28,361 nucleotides of DNA from a bacterium UBP3_UBA6266 (GCA_002440765.1 DJVC01000051.1:31613-59973), one strand, 5' to 3'. Positions 6,696 through 13,119 are shown, counted from the first letter of the stretch. Program-made: numbers and translations. Notes: a model not told the origin generated them from the sequence alone.

Positions 6696-8042
6696 TCACA
6701 TTTTCCCCAAAGCGTTTTGCGCCGCCAAAACAACGGGATACATAGTAGGCGCAGATGTCAGATACGGATGAGTCGCCATCTGCAGTGTTTCCAACTCAGT
6801 TATGGAGACTCTTTGCTGAATAGCCATACCGATAACATTTATTATCTCTCCGGCGGATATGCCTCCTGAAACCTGTCCGCCCATAAGAATACCGGAAGAT
6901 TTGGAAAAAATGAGTTTTACCTTAATTTTACCCGCACCAGGGAGACTTCCGGGATGTTTATCCATCCCTTCCGTCTTTCCCTCAATAATTTCAAACCCTT
7001 CATTTTTCGCGCTTTTTTCAGTAAGCCCCGCGGAACCCAAAACCAGCCCGTCAACATAAGTTGAGTAAATGGCTATTGTTCCTTTGTTCTCGCGGACAAC
7101 TTTCAACTGGTAGAGATTTGCCCCGGCAATTCTTGCTTCCGCCGTAGCGGTGGAAGCAAGCATAACAGGTGCGTCTTTCCTTGTATAAAAATCTCTTTTG
7201 CCGGCGCAATCGCCAACCGCAAAAATATCGGAATCTGTCGTGCGCATATATTCATCTACCCATATGCCTTTCCCTCTGCCCATATCCAGACCGGCGTTAA
7301 CAGCCAAACTTACATTGGGGCGGGCGCCTATCCCCAAAATGGCATTATCTATTTTCATCTCTTTCCCGTTTTCAAACCGGACACCCTCAACTTTATCTTT
7401 TCCCAAAAATTCAACAACTTTGCTGTTGGTTAAAAGATTCACGCCCTTTGATTTCAATTTCTCTTCCGCCAATAAAGAAAAATCTTCGTCAAAAGAATTT
7501 TCAAGAAGATGGGGAAGTACTTCGGCCAAATACACATTGATGCCTTTTATTTTTGAGATTTCGTCGGCAAATTCCACGCCTATAAACCCGCCTCCCAAAA
7601 CTAACACATCTTTCGCTTTTTTTAGGTTGGTTATTACCGCTGCCAGATAGTCCATATCTTTATATATGGGATAAATTCCCTTTTTTTCTATTCCGGCTAT
7701 CGGAGGCTTAATGGGCAATGAACCCAAAGCGAGCACTAATTTTTCATATTCATACTCTTTACCGCTTTTAGTTTTCACTTTTCTATCGACGCGGTCTATC
7801 TTGACAGCTTCATCAACGACAACTTCTATCCTGTTTTTCCCGAGAGCATCCAGGGAAACCTTGTTATCCCCGGGGTTTTTCAGGCTCCAGAACATATAAG
7901 GTATGCCGCATGGAATACAACCGTTAACAACGTCCTTCATAATCAAAATTCTTTTATCCGGATAATACCTTCTTGCTGTTCCCGCGCTCACCAGTCCCGC
8001 CGGCCCGCCTCCAATAATAAGAATGTCCGTTTTCTCAGCCAT
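6696..8042 (-). CDS. FAD/NAD(P)H disulfide-type oxidoreductase (CoADR/Nox family)
   Basis: 448 aa. FAD-binding IIGGGPAG (residues 9-16), redox region GCIPCGIPY with Cys42 and Cys45, NAD-binding LGGGFIGVEFA near residue 150, FAD-ribityl motif AVGDCA near 275, and a C-terminal dimerisation domain. The single active-site Cys of CoA-disulfide reductases and NADH oxidases corresponds to the first of these cysteines; the second, three residues on, is notable and might give a dithiol. AAGGAG precedes ATG 8042. Lying between the two ferredoxin-MinD genes, it is a natural source of electrons for them, or protects the pathway by removing oxygen, peroxide or polysulfide. Exact substrate undetermined. 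Confidence 0.88.
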   Translation of the reverse strand: MAEKTDILIIGGGPAGLVSAGTARRYYPDKRILIMKDVVNGCIPCGIPYMFWSLKNPGDNKVSLDALGKNRIEVVVDEAVKIDRVDRKVKTKSGKEYEYEKLVLALGSLPIKPPIAGIEKKGIYPIYKDMDYLAAVITNLKKAKDVLVLGGGFIGVEFADEISKIKGINVYLAEVLPHLLENSFDEDFSLLAEEKLKSKGVNLLTNSKVVEFLGKDKVEGVRFENGKEMKIDNAILGIGARPNVSLAVNAGLDMGRGKGIWVDEYMRTTDSDIFAVGDCAGKRDFYTRKDAPVMLASTATAEARIAGANLYQLKVVRENKGTIAIYSTYVDGLVLGSAGLTEKSAKNEGFEIIEGKTEGMDKHPGSLPGAGKIKVKLIFSKSSGILMGGQVSGGISAGEIINVIGMAIQQRVSITELETLQMATHPYLTSAPTMYPVVLAAQNALGKM

Positions 8043-8072
8043 AAAACTCCTTTTTTCCCGTTTTAAAAATCA

Positions 8073-8933
8073 TTATCTGTTTTTCCCGCTGTTGCCGATT
8101 GTTACAAAAAGTTCCCGGAAAGTTTTTCCGTATTCCGGAAACGCTTTCACTATAGGCTCTCCCTTTGAATAGGCCATTGCTATTTCTTTTTTAAAAGGTA
8201 TACGCATAAGCACGGCTATTTTCTCTTTCTCGCAGTATTCATCCGTTTTTTTATTGCCTAAATCGGCGCGATTAATGACAACTCCGAAGGGAATTTTAAG
8301 CTTCCGCAAAACTTCCACAGCCAGAATCAGGTCGTTTAATCCAAACGGTGTCGGCTCGGTTACAAGCACACAGTAATCGCTCCTTTTCAATGTTTCAACC
8401 ACGGGACATGATGTTCCCGGAGGCGCGTCAATAATCACCGTGCGTTCAGTTTTAATATGTTTTTTGATTTCTCTTATCACCGGCGGCGCCATTGCTTCTC
8501 CTATATTAAGGCGGCCGTGCACAAACTCCATTGAACCGGCATCTCCCGTTTCGATTTCTCCTATTTCCCTGTTTACTTCCTTTATCGCTCCTTCCGGGCA
8601 GAAGTAGGAACAGCTTCCGCATCCGTGGCAGAGATTGGCAAAAACCAACACTTTACCCTTCCTCCCTTCGGAAGGCGGCACCACAGCTATAGCGTTATAC
8701 GCGCAAACTTCGCGGCACTTGCCGCAGTAAGAACACTTGCTGTCATCTATTTCGGGAACAGGGATAAAGACTTTCCCGGAATATTTTATTTCGGGTTTTA
8801 AAAAAATATGCGCATTGGGCTCTTCCGCGTCGCAATCCAGAAACTGCACATTATCTCTTATGGAAAGCGCGAGATTTACCGCCACCGTAGTTTTTCCCGT
8901 CCCGCCTTTACCGCTTGCAACTGAAATAATCAT
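8073..8933 (-). CDS. MinD-type ATPase with inserted 2x[4Fe-4S] ferredoxin domain (copy B)
   Basis: 286 aa. P-loop SGKGGTGKTT (residues 7-16), switch I DCDAEEPN (33-40), ferredoxin insert with CSYCGKCREVC (Cys67, 70, 73, 77) and CHGCGSCSYFC (Cys102, 105, 108, 112), and switch II IDAPPGTSCPV. Same architecture as the ATPase at 5825-6685, so the two may form a heterodimer, as proposed for paired ATPases of orange-protein loci. The start ATG overlaps the stop of the upstream methyltransferase gene (ATGA, 8930-8933), so translation is coupled. Confidence 0.92.
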   Translation of the reverse strand: MIISVASGKGGTGKTTVAVNLALSIRDNVQFLDCDAEEPNAHIFLKPEIKYSGKVFIPVPEIDDSKCSYCGKCREVCAYNAIAVVPPSEGRKGKVLVFANLCHGCGSCSYFCPEGAIKEVNREIGEIETGDAGSMEFVHGRLNIGEAMAPPVIREIKKHIKTERTVIIDAPPGTSCPVVETLKRSDYCVLVTEPTPFGLNDLILAVEVLRKLKIPFGVVINRADLGNKKTDEYCEKEKIAVLMRIPFKKEIAMAYSKGEPIVKAFPEYGKTFRELFVTIGNSGKNR

Positions 8934-9550
8934 AATTTTTGCACACCCGGCTTATCCGCTATTAACATTTCCTGGAAGCCGCTTTCAATTACCTCTATTT
9001 TGAATCCTTTTCCGGATAAAAACCCACTCATATCCCGCAGGTTGAATCCGGATACATCGTGTAGATTCCCTTCCGCGGCATGGAGTCTGTCCAGCACTTC
9101 AAAACCGGCTTTATTGAAATCGGCCAGAATAATCCTACCCCCAAAATCAACAACCCTGTTAATTTCATCCATAACCCTGAAAGGATTTTTAAGATGATGG
9201 ATTGTATTGACAGAAAAAACAATATTAAAACTTCTATCCTTAAAACTTAACCGCTCCGCATTCTCGACCCTGAAATCCACAAGGTCTTCCAGATGAAAAT
9301 ATTGAAGGTTTAACCTCGCAATCTTCTGTTCCTCTTCGGACACGTCTATGCTCGTAAACCTGTGCCCCTCCCCGGCAAGAACAAAGGTGAAATGTCCTTT
9401 CCCTGTTCCCACCTCAAGGATACGGCCGGATACAGGGCCGGCTTTGTCAAAAATGGATCTACGCTCTTTATCTATATCAAATCCGTAATTTTGATAAAGC
9501 TTTTTGCGCTCCAGATACCGCTTATGATTCCCCAAAATTTCGTTTTCCAA
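8930..9550 (-). CDS. Class I SAM-dependent methyltransferase in the cofactor cluster
   Basis: 206 aa with motif I ILEVGTGKGHF (residues 44-54), motif II SIDVS, the VENAERLSF segment and the NTIHHLKNPFRVMDEINRV region typical of Methyltransf_11/UbiE-like enzymes. The acceptor is unknown. The start is TTG at 9550, six bases behind AAGGGG, which itself overlaps the stop of the zinc-ribbon gene. It ends in a four-base ATGA overlap with the ferredoxin-MinD gene. Such tight packing implies a role in the same pathway, perhaps on a cofactor ligand, though nothing in the sequence shows it. Confidence 0.85.
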   Translation of the reverse strand: MENEILGNHKRYLERKKLYQNYGFDIDKERRSIFDKAGPVSGRILEVGTGKGHFTFVLAGEGHRFTSIDVSEEEQKIARLNLQYFHLEDLVDFRVENAERLSFKDRSFNIVFSVNTIHHLKNPFRVMDEINRVVDFGGRIILADFNKAGFEVLDRLHAAEGNLHDVSGFNLRDMSGFLSGKGFKIEVIESGFQEMLIADKPGVQKL

Positions 9551-9562
9551 AACTTGCCCCTT

Positions 9563-9781
9563 TTACTGCCTTACCATTTTCGTCCCGCATTTAGGGCAAC
9601 TTATGGAATAGCAGGGGACACCCGCCTGATGGGTTGTCTCCGTCCCGCATTTAGGGCAAACGCAATTGCCCGCAGGACCTGCTCCCGGACGATTCCCTCC
9701 GCCCGCGCCTCTCCCAAAACCACCTTGCCTGCCTCTTCCAAAACCCTGGCCAAAAGGGCCTGTCCCATCTTTTCCCGGCAT
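9563..9781 (-). CDS. Gly/Arg-rich zinc-ribbon protein related to DUF5320 proteins
   Basis: 72 aa in two parts. Residues 1-38 are Gly/Arg-rich, beginning MPGKDGTGPFGQGFGRGRQG. Residues 39-72 hold two CPKCGT knuckles plus Cys40 and a Cys in VPCYS, likely one zinc ribbon or rubredoxin-like metal site. The start motif MPGxDGTGPxGQG is shared with the DUF5320 protein at 10711-11097. AGGAGAG lies just ahead of ATG 9781. Similar proteins occur beside NifX-domain genes in anaerobes; the function is not known. The two CPKCGT codings are identical over 19 bases, pointing to duplication or constraint. Confidence 0.82.
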   Translation of the reverse strand: MPGKDGTGPFGQGFGRGRQGGFGRGAGGGNRPGAGPAGNCVCPKCGTETTHQAGVPCYSISCPKCGTKMVRQ

Positions 9782-9791
9782 TTTATCTCTC

Positions 9792-10187
9792 CTATTCCAT
9801 CCCGAATTTTGACTTTACGCTGGGGCCCTGCGTAGAGCTGAATCCGCCTTTTTTATATTTTTCAACCGCTTCCCTGACAGTCCCGGAAGCCCCTGTAACT
9901 ATTTCTATCCCGGCTGCCTGAAGTGTCTGAAAAGCATTCGGGCCGACATTTCCCGTAAGAACAGTTTTTACGCCCTTTCCCGCAATAAGCTGTCCGGATT
10001 GGATTCCCGCCCCGCCCATTGAATCCATATTGGGATTTTGAACCGCCTCAAACTCAAGATTTCCCGTATCGACAATAATAAAATATCTGCATCTGCCGAA
10101 ACGCGAATCCACCGTTGAGTCTAAATCGCCCCCCGAGGAAGTAACGCATATTTTTGCGCCTGAACCTGATTTTTTGTCACTGCACAT
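9792..10187 (-). CDS. NifX/NifB-type dinitrogenase cofactor-binding domain protein (ORP-like), copy 2
   Basis: 131 aa of the Nitro_FeMo-Co (PF02579) family. Landmarks are SRFGRCRYFIIVD, the SGQLIAGKGVKTVLTGNVGPNA core and QAAGIEIVTG. In nif systems this RNase H-like domain carries FeMo-co precursors; in Desulfovibrio the same fold is the orange protein, which binds a Mo-Cu-S cluster. There are no nitrogenase genes here, so an ORP-like or Fe-S role is more likely. GGAGG precedes ATG 10187. It is preceded by a second family member 14 bases away and followed by the zinc-ribbon gene. Confidence 0.92.
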   Translation of the reverse strand: MCSDKKSGSGAKICVTSSGGDLDSTVDSRFGRCRYFIIVDTGNLEFEAVQNPNMDSMGGAGIQSGQLIAGKGVKTVLTGNVGPNAFQTLQAAGIEIVTGASGTVREAVEKYKKGGFSSTQGPSVKSKFGME

Positions 10188-10201
10188 AATTCCTCCAATA
10201 A

Positions 10202-10600
10202 TTAATGCTCATTATTTTCTTCATGCGGATGGTCGCATATCGTTTTTTCCACACCGTAACCTTTTCCCTCTCCCGGGCTGCAAAGGCTTTCCCCGCCTTT
10301 CAACGTCCCTTTTTCCAAACTTTTAACGATATCTTCTATTTTTCCGCTTATGCCGACGACAGTTTGTATGCCGAGTTCATTAAAAAACCCTGCCGCCCTC
10401 ATACCCATCCCGCCGCATACAATACAGTTGACGCCTTTTTGATGCAGAAAATTAGGGATATATCCCGGCTCATGCCCGGGATTTTTAACTGTCTCTTTTT
10501 GCCCTATTTTACCGTCTTTTATCTCAACAATGGTAAATGTCGGACAACGGCCGAAGTGAGCTGATACAAAATCACCATCGGTTGAAATCGCCACTTTCAA
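10202..10600 (-). CDS. NifX/NifB-type cofactor-binding domain protein (ORP-like), copy 1
   Basis: 132 aa, same family as its neighbour. The start MKVAISTDGDFVSAHFGRCP is the family's usual first strand, and CIVCGGMGMRAAGFFNELGI is the core. The C-terminal tail is rich in His, Cys, Asp and Glu (SLCSPGEGKGYG ... ICDHPHEENNEH), a possible extra metal-binding tail. The start is TTG at 10600, supported by AAGGAGG six to seven bases upstream and by the family N-terminus. The roughly 110-base gap upstream (10601-10710) separates it from the DUF5320 gene; that gap has a CCGCAG/CTGCGG inverted repeat but no clear promoter. Confidence 0.92.
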   Translation of the reverse strand: MKVAISTDGDFVSAHFGRCPTFTIVEIKDGKIGQKETVKNPGHEPGYIPNFLHQKGVNCIVCGGMGMRAAGFFNELGIQTVVGISGKIEDIVKSLEKGTLKGGESLCSPGEGKGYGVEKTICDHPHEENNEH

Positions 10601-10710
10601 GATTGACCTCCTTAGTGAAGCTGAACTAATCCCGCCGGCTACCGCAGAACTCTCTAAAAAAAATCCTGCGGCGCCTTCTTTAATCGGGATATTTCTCGCT
10701 TATTGGTTTC

Positions 10711-11097
10711 TTATTCCTGCGCAGATTCTATGTCTTTCAAGCGCTTATTGATTGCTTCGATATCTTCCTGCATTGCCTTAGCTTCAGCTTTCAACATATC
10801 CGCTTCCTGTTTTGGAGTAAAATTAACTGGATACGAAGGAGCCTCATAAGGATTGCCATAGGCATAAGGGTATCCGGCCCATCTGCCAAAACCACGGCCC
10901 CAGCCACGGCCTCTTCCAAAGCCACGTCCGTAACCGAATCCCCGCCCAAATCCGGGCATGGCTCTTCCAAGCCCTCTGCCAAAATAAGTTACACCTGAAG
11001 GCCTGCTGAAATTCCCTTCCGGGACAACACACATCCCCTGTCCTCTTCCAGTCATAGGGCCCTGCCCTAATGGTCCTGTTCCGTCAAAACCCGGCAT
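10711..11097 (-). CDS. DUF5320 domain protein, Gly/Arg/Tyr-rich with C-terminal coiled coil
   Basis: 128 aa from ATG 11097. The N-terminus MPGFDGTGPLGQGPMTGRG is the DUF5320 signature. The middle (about 38-75) is a low-complexity run of Gly-Arg, Gly-Phe and Gly-Tyr repeats. The last 33 residues (AEAKAMQEDIEAINKRLKDI) form a likely coiled coil for oligomerisation. A very strong AAGGAGGTGA lies eight bases before ATG 11097; the longer frame would start within that site. The family function is unknown, but it recurs next to NifX-domain and MinD genes. A Fur-box-like palindrome lies 19 bases upstream of the start. Confidence 0.85.
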   Translation of the reverse strand: MPGFDGTGPLGQGPMTGRGQGMCVVPEGNFSRPSGVTYFGRGLGRAMPGFGRGFGYGRGFGRGRGWGRGFGRWAGYPYAYGNPYEAPSYPVNFTPKQEADMLKAEAKAMQEDIEAINKRLKDIESAQE

Positions 11098-11115
11098 TTC
11101 AATCACCTCCTTAAA

Positions 11116-11130
11116 TGAAAATCATTTTCA
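11116..11130 (-). promoter_or_regulatory. Fur-box-like operator upstream of the DUF5320-NifX cluster
   Basis: TGAAAATCATTTTCA is a perfect 7-1-7 palindrome and differs from the Fur 7-1-7 consensus TGATAATNATTATCA only in one symmetric position of each arm. It lies immediately upstream of the ribosome-binding site of the DUF5320 gene and 26 bases below the stop of the Fur-family gene. A regulator bound there could block transcription entering the cofactor genes. Confidence 0.7.
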
Positions 11131-11155
11131 GTTATTCCCAAAAAAAATATAACTA

Positions 11156-11623
11156 TTATTTCGTACTGCAATTGCCGCAAATCCCGTAAAACTGTATTAC
11201 ATGGTTCTTAATGTCAAAATTATATTTTTTAGACAACCCTTTTTCCGTTTTTGCCAATAGTTCAATCTCATCTTCAATAAAATCGGTATAATCTATAACC
11301 CTTTTACAATTTGTGCATACCAAGTGGTGATGGTGGGCAACTTCTTTATTCGGTCCCTCGACAAGTTCGTATCTTGCTCTGCCGTCCCCGAAATCAAATT
11401 TAAATACCAGACCCATTTCCACAAGTATTTCCAGTGTCCTGTAAATCGTGGCTAATCCTATGCCCGGGCATGCTTTTCTGACGGCAAGATATATGTCTTC
11501 GGCGCTCAGGTGCTTATCGGTTTTTGTCAGCGCGTCCAGTATAATTTCTCTTCCGGCTGTAACGCGATACCCGCAGCCGCGAAGCCTGCCCTGCCACCAT
11601 AAATCTCTTCTGCCCCTGCCCAT
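11156..11623 (-). CDS. Fur-family metalloregulator (Fur/PerR/Zur type)
   Basis: 155 aa from ATG 11623, chosen because GGGAGAG lies just upstream and because the longer frame (to 11716) would read through the promoter and operator. The winged-helix part includes GYRVTAGREIILDAL and the recognition-helix region GIGLATIYRTLEILVEMGLV. The dimerisation part has the HHHH cluster, LVCTNC and GICGNC; the two CXXC pairs are the usual structural zinc site. Whether it senses Fe, Mn/peroxide or Zn cannot be decided. The N-terminal extension MGRGRRDLWWQGRLRGCG is unusual, Arg/Gly/Trp-rich with a Cys. Its own promoter carries a Fur box, so it is probably autoregulated. Confidence 0.9.
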   Translation of the reverse strand: MGRGRRDLWWQGRLRGCGYRVTAGREIILDALTKTDKHLSAEDIYLAVRKACPGIGLATIYRTLEILVEMGLVFKFDFGDGRARYELVEGPNKEVAHHHHLVCTNCKRVIDYTDFIEDEIELLAKTEKGLSKKYNFDIKNHVIQFYGICGNCSTK

Positions 11624-11635
11624 AAGCTCTCCCTT

Positions 11636-11660
11636 ATTGATAATGGTTTTCATTATCAAT
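11636..11660 (-). promoter_or_regulatory. Fur-box-like operator in the fur promoter
   Basis: A perfect ten-base inverted repeat, ATTGATAATG and CATTATCAAT, separated by GTTTT. The inner 19 bases match 16 of 19 positions of the classical GATAAT-type Fur box. It overlaps the -10 element of the fur promoter and ends 13 bases before the fur start codon, an ideal place for negative autoregulation. Confidence 0.82.
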
Positions 11661-11686
11661 ATACTTGAGCTTTCATATTTAGTCAA
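11658..11686 (-). promoter_or_regulatory. fur promoter
   Basis: Reading on the minus strand: TTGACT (11686-11681), 17-base spacer, TATATT (11663-11658). The -10 runs into the Fur-like operator, so repressor and RNA polymerase would exclude one another. Confidence 0.75.
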
Positions 11687-11738
11687 GTTATTTGTTATAA
11701 TCGCTTCGAACCACAAATTATTTTTAGAGGGGATTATT

Positions 11739-11875
11739 ATGATAAAACCGAAAATCGGAATCTTTTACTGCAGTATGTTCGGCAATACCTATAAAATGGC
11801 AAAAGCTGTCTGAAAATAGCTGCGGAGCCTATAAGAAAGGTTGCACTTATCGCGAAAAAAATGAAAAATAATTGA
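11739..11875 (+). pseudogene. Flavodoxin remnant with large internal deletion
   Basis: ATG 11739, preceded by AGAGGGG, opens a frame reading MIKPKIGIFYCSMFGNTYKM and then AKAV before TGA 11811-11813. IGIFYCSMFGNTYKMAKAV is the first strand and FMN-phosphate loop of a flavodoxin or WrbA-like protein. A second frame directly after it reads AAEPIRKVALIAKKMKNN and stops at 11873-11875, resembling the last helix of the same family. A flavodoxin is about 140-180 residues, so the middle has been lost and the frames no longer agree. A TATAAT at 11696-11701 could still drive it. Divergent from fur; an intact flavodoxin beside an iron regulator would make sense. Confidence 0.65.
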
Positions 11876-11878
11876 TAA

Positions 11879-12073
11879 TCAGGTTTTCTTTACCGCCAGT
11901 ATAAGGCATATCAGCGACAACACCATGCCGGTAACAAGGAACCACCAGCCATAAGGAGCGAGATACGCAACCAGCAGGATACCAAGCCCGATGCCTACCA
12001 ATATCTTTGAAACCACGAAGATGATAAACATAGGTGAGGAAAGCTTCTTTACTCCACCGATTAAATCAGCCAT
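11879..12073 (-). CDS. Small two-helix membrane protein, unknown
   Basis: 64 aa with two hydrophobic segments, about residues 15-38 (MFIIFVVSKILVGIGLGILL) and 44-61 (WFLVTGMVLSLICLILAV), joined by a short YGWW turn. No family recognised. GGGGGG lies six bases before ATG 12073, and a good promoter lies upstream. It ends four bases from the flavodoxin remnant, converging on it. The length, start signal and promoter make it a real gene; its function is unknown. Confidence 0.7.
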   Translation of the reverse strand: MADLIGGVKKLSSPMFIIFVVSKILVGIGLGILLVAYLAPYGWWFLVTGMVLSLICLILAVKKT

Positions 12074-12096
12074 GATTACCCCCCTTTTTATGCGAT

Positions 12097-12125
12097 ATTT
12101 TACCAGTTTAACGGCTCTTAGTGAA
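12097..12125 (-). promoter_or_regulatory. Promoter for the small membrane protein gene
   Basis: On the minus strand TTCACT (12125-12120), 17-base spacer, TAAAAT (12102-12097), four and five of six consensus bases. It is placed 24 bases before the ATG at 12073. The following ATCGC matches the sequence after the TAAAAT ahead of the TPS passenger gene. Confidence 0.6.
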
Positions 12126-12139
12126 TTTATTAAATATAG

Positions 12140-12168
12140 TTGACAAAAATATATTTTTAGATTAAATT
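12140..12168 (+). promoter_or_regulatory. Promoter for the cold-shock gene
   Basis: Perfect TTGACA (12140-12145), 17-base spacer, TAAATT (12163-12168). Transcription would begin near 12175, giving an untranslated leader of about 120 bases ahead of the cold-shock protein start at 12295. A long leader is typical of cold-shock genes. Confidence 0.65.
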
Positions 12169-12207
12169 ATTTTTTAGTGGTAAACAAGAGGTACTGAAGT
12201 CTTACAG

Positions 12208-12244
12208 CCGCAAAGGTGAAAGATGAATACCTTGCGGTTTTTTT
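12208..12244 (+). terminator. Intrinsic terminator inside the cold-shock leader (attenuator or sRNA end)
   Basis: CCGCAA (12208-12213) and GGT (12215-12217) pair with ACC (12229-12231) and TTGCGG (12232-12237), leaving A12214 bulged, and seven Ts follow (12238-12244). It lies between the promoter and the cold-shock start codon, so it could stop transcription early or end a short RNA of about 70 bases. Whether it is opened by temperature, a ligand or translation cannot be read from sequence. Confidence 0.7.
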
Positions 12245-12294
12245 ATTGCTTCAGCGGTTTACTACAATCTGAGAAAAAGGAGGTGTTGTTAGCA

Positions 12295-12495
12295 ATGACA
12301 AAAGGAACAGTAAAATGGTTCAGTAATCAAAAAGGTTATGGATTTATTACTTCTGAAGACGGCAAAGATGTTTTCGTGCATCACAGTGTTATTCAGGGAG
12401 AAGGTTACAAGACTTTAGAGGAAGGCCAGCAGGTCGAATTTGAAGTACAGCAAGGCCCTAAAGGTGAGCAAGCCACTAATGTAGTAAAACTATAA
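12295..12495 (+). CDS. Cold-shock domain protein (CspA family)
   Basis: 66 aa, the standard CspA length. It starts [18 protein letters not shown], has RNP1 KGYGFI (residues 13-18) and RNP2 VFVHH (27-31), and ends [10 protein letters not shown]. It is an OB-fold single-strand RNA/DNA-binding protein that melts RNA structure. ATG 12295 is chosen over the longer frame from 12223 because the domain begins here and AAAGGAGGTG lies upstream, although the spacing is long (about ten bases). It has its own promoter, a leader with an internal terminator and a strong terminator behind it, so it is a single-gene unit. Confidence 0.95.
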   Translation: MTKGTVKWFSNQKGYGFITSEDGKDVFVHHSVIQGEGYKTLEEGQQVEFEVQQGPKGEQATNVVKL

Positions 12496-12504
12496 ATCGC
12501 AAAG

Positions 12505-12538
12505 AAAAAAGCCCGGCATAAAAATGCCGGGCTTTTTT
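12505..12538. terminator. Bidirectional intrinsic terminator
   Basis: GCCCGGCAT (12511-12519) and ATGCCGGGC (12524-12532) form a perfect nine-base stem with an AAAA loop, flanked by six As before and seven Ts after. It serves the cold-shock gene on the plus strand and the acetyltransferase gene on the minus strand, whose stop codon adjoins it. Confidence 0.93.
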
Positions 12539-13050
12539 TATACCGCATTATTAAACTCGCTTCTGTATTCGGCGGTTCCCGACAGGTTCCCGTTATAAGA
12601 ACGGTCAAGAACCAACACCATAAAAGCTTCTTCCGTCACATCCCATTGGCTTTTTACATTATGTTTCGAGGCTTTTTCAAACCCGAAACGCGGATAATAT
12701 CCGGGATGGCCAAGCACTACTATAAAAGGACATTTTTTTTCCTTCAATATTTTTATTCCCGCCGAAATGAGCATTGTCCCTATTCCCTGTTTCTGCACAT
12801 CAGGCATAACGGCCATAGGCCCGAGTCCCATACCTGCGACTTTTTTCTTTTTCTTGTTTATGACAACAGGGCTGAACAGGATATGTCCGACAACCCTGTC
12901 ATCCAATGTTCCCACTATGGAAAGTATATCTTTGCAGTTCTTCCTCAGGGCGTTTACGAGTTCTGCTTCCTTCACCTGATTAAAAGTCTGCCGGTTTAGT
13001 TCATACACCGCGGGAATGTCTTCTTCCGTTTCAATTCTTACCTTAAACAT
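12538..13050 (-). CDS. GNAT-family N-acetyltransferase (YhbS-like, COG3153)
   Basis: 170 aa. MFKVRIETEEDIPAVYEL is the GNAT first strand and helix; GMGLGPMAVMPDVQKQGIG contains strand 4 and the acetyl-CoA pyrophosphate loop (QKQGIG). LGHPGYYPRFGFEKASKH is the typical YhbS-type end. It would transfer an acetyl group from acetyl-CoA to an amine; the acceptor is unknown. ATG 13050 is preceded by GGTG at a suitable distance. It shares only a bidirectional terminator with the cold-shock gene and is transcribed away from the cupin gene. Confidence 0.87.
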   Translation of the reverse strand: MFKVRIETEEDIPAVYELNRQTFNQVKEAELVNALRKNCKDILSIVGTLDDRVVGHILFSPVVINKKKKKVAGMGLGPMAVMPDVQKQGIGTMLISAGIKILKEKKCPFIVVLGHPGYYPRFGFEKASKHNVKSQWDVTEEAFMVLVLDRSYNGNLSGTAEYRSEFNNAV

Positions 13051-13090
13051 ACCTATTCACCATATAGTAAATATATTCTGATGTCTGACC

Positions 13091-13119
13091 TTGCTGAAAA
13101 AACCCGATTAACATATAAT
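13091..13119 (+). promoter_or_regulatory. Promoter for the cupin gene
   Basis: TTGCTG (13091-13096), 17-base spacer and a perfect TATAAT (13114-13119), placing the start near 13126, about 40 bases before the cupin ATG. Confidence 0.7.

Noticed and set aside
9792..10600. Nitrogenase cofactor (nif) locus
   Set aside because: The NifX-domain genes have no nifHDK, nifE/N or full-length NifB nearby; the ferredoxin-MinD context points to an ORP-like system.
10620..10700. CCGCAG/CTGCGG inverted repeat between the DUF5320 and NifX genes as a terminator
   Set aside because: The loop is long and no T run follows the stem on the coding strand; it more likely lies within a continuous transcript.
11098..11155. 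Sigma54 promoter ahead of the cofactor cluster, as in Desulfovibrio orp operons
   Set aside because: No GG-N10-GC pair of the right form is visible in the short gap; Fur-like boxes are found instead.
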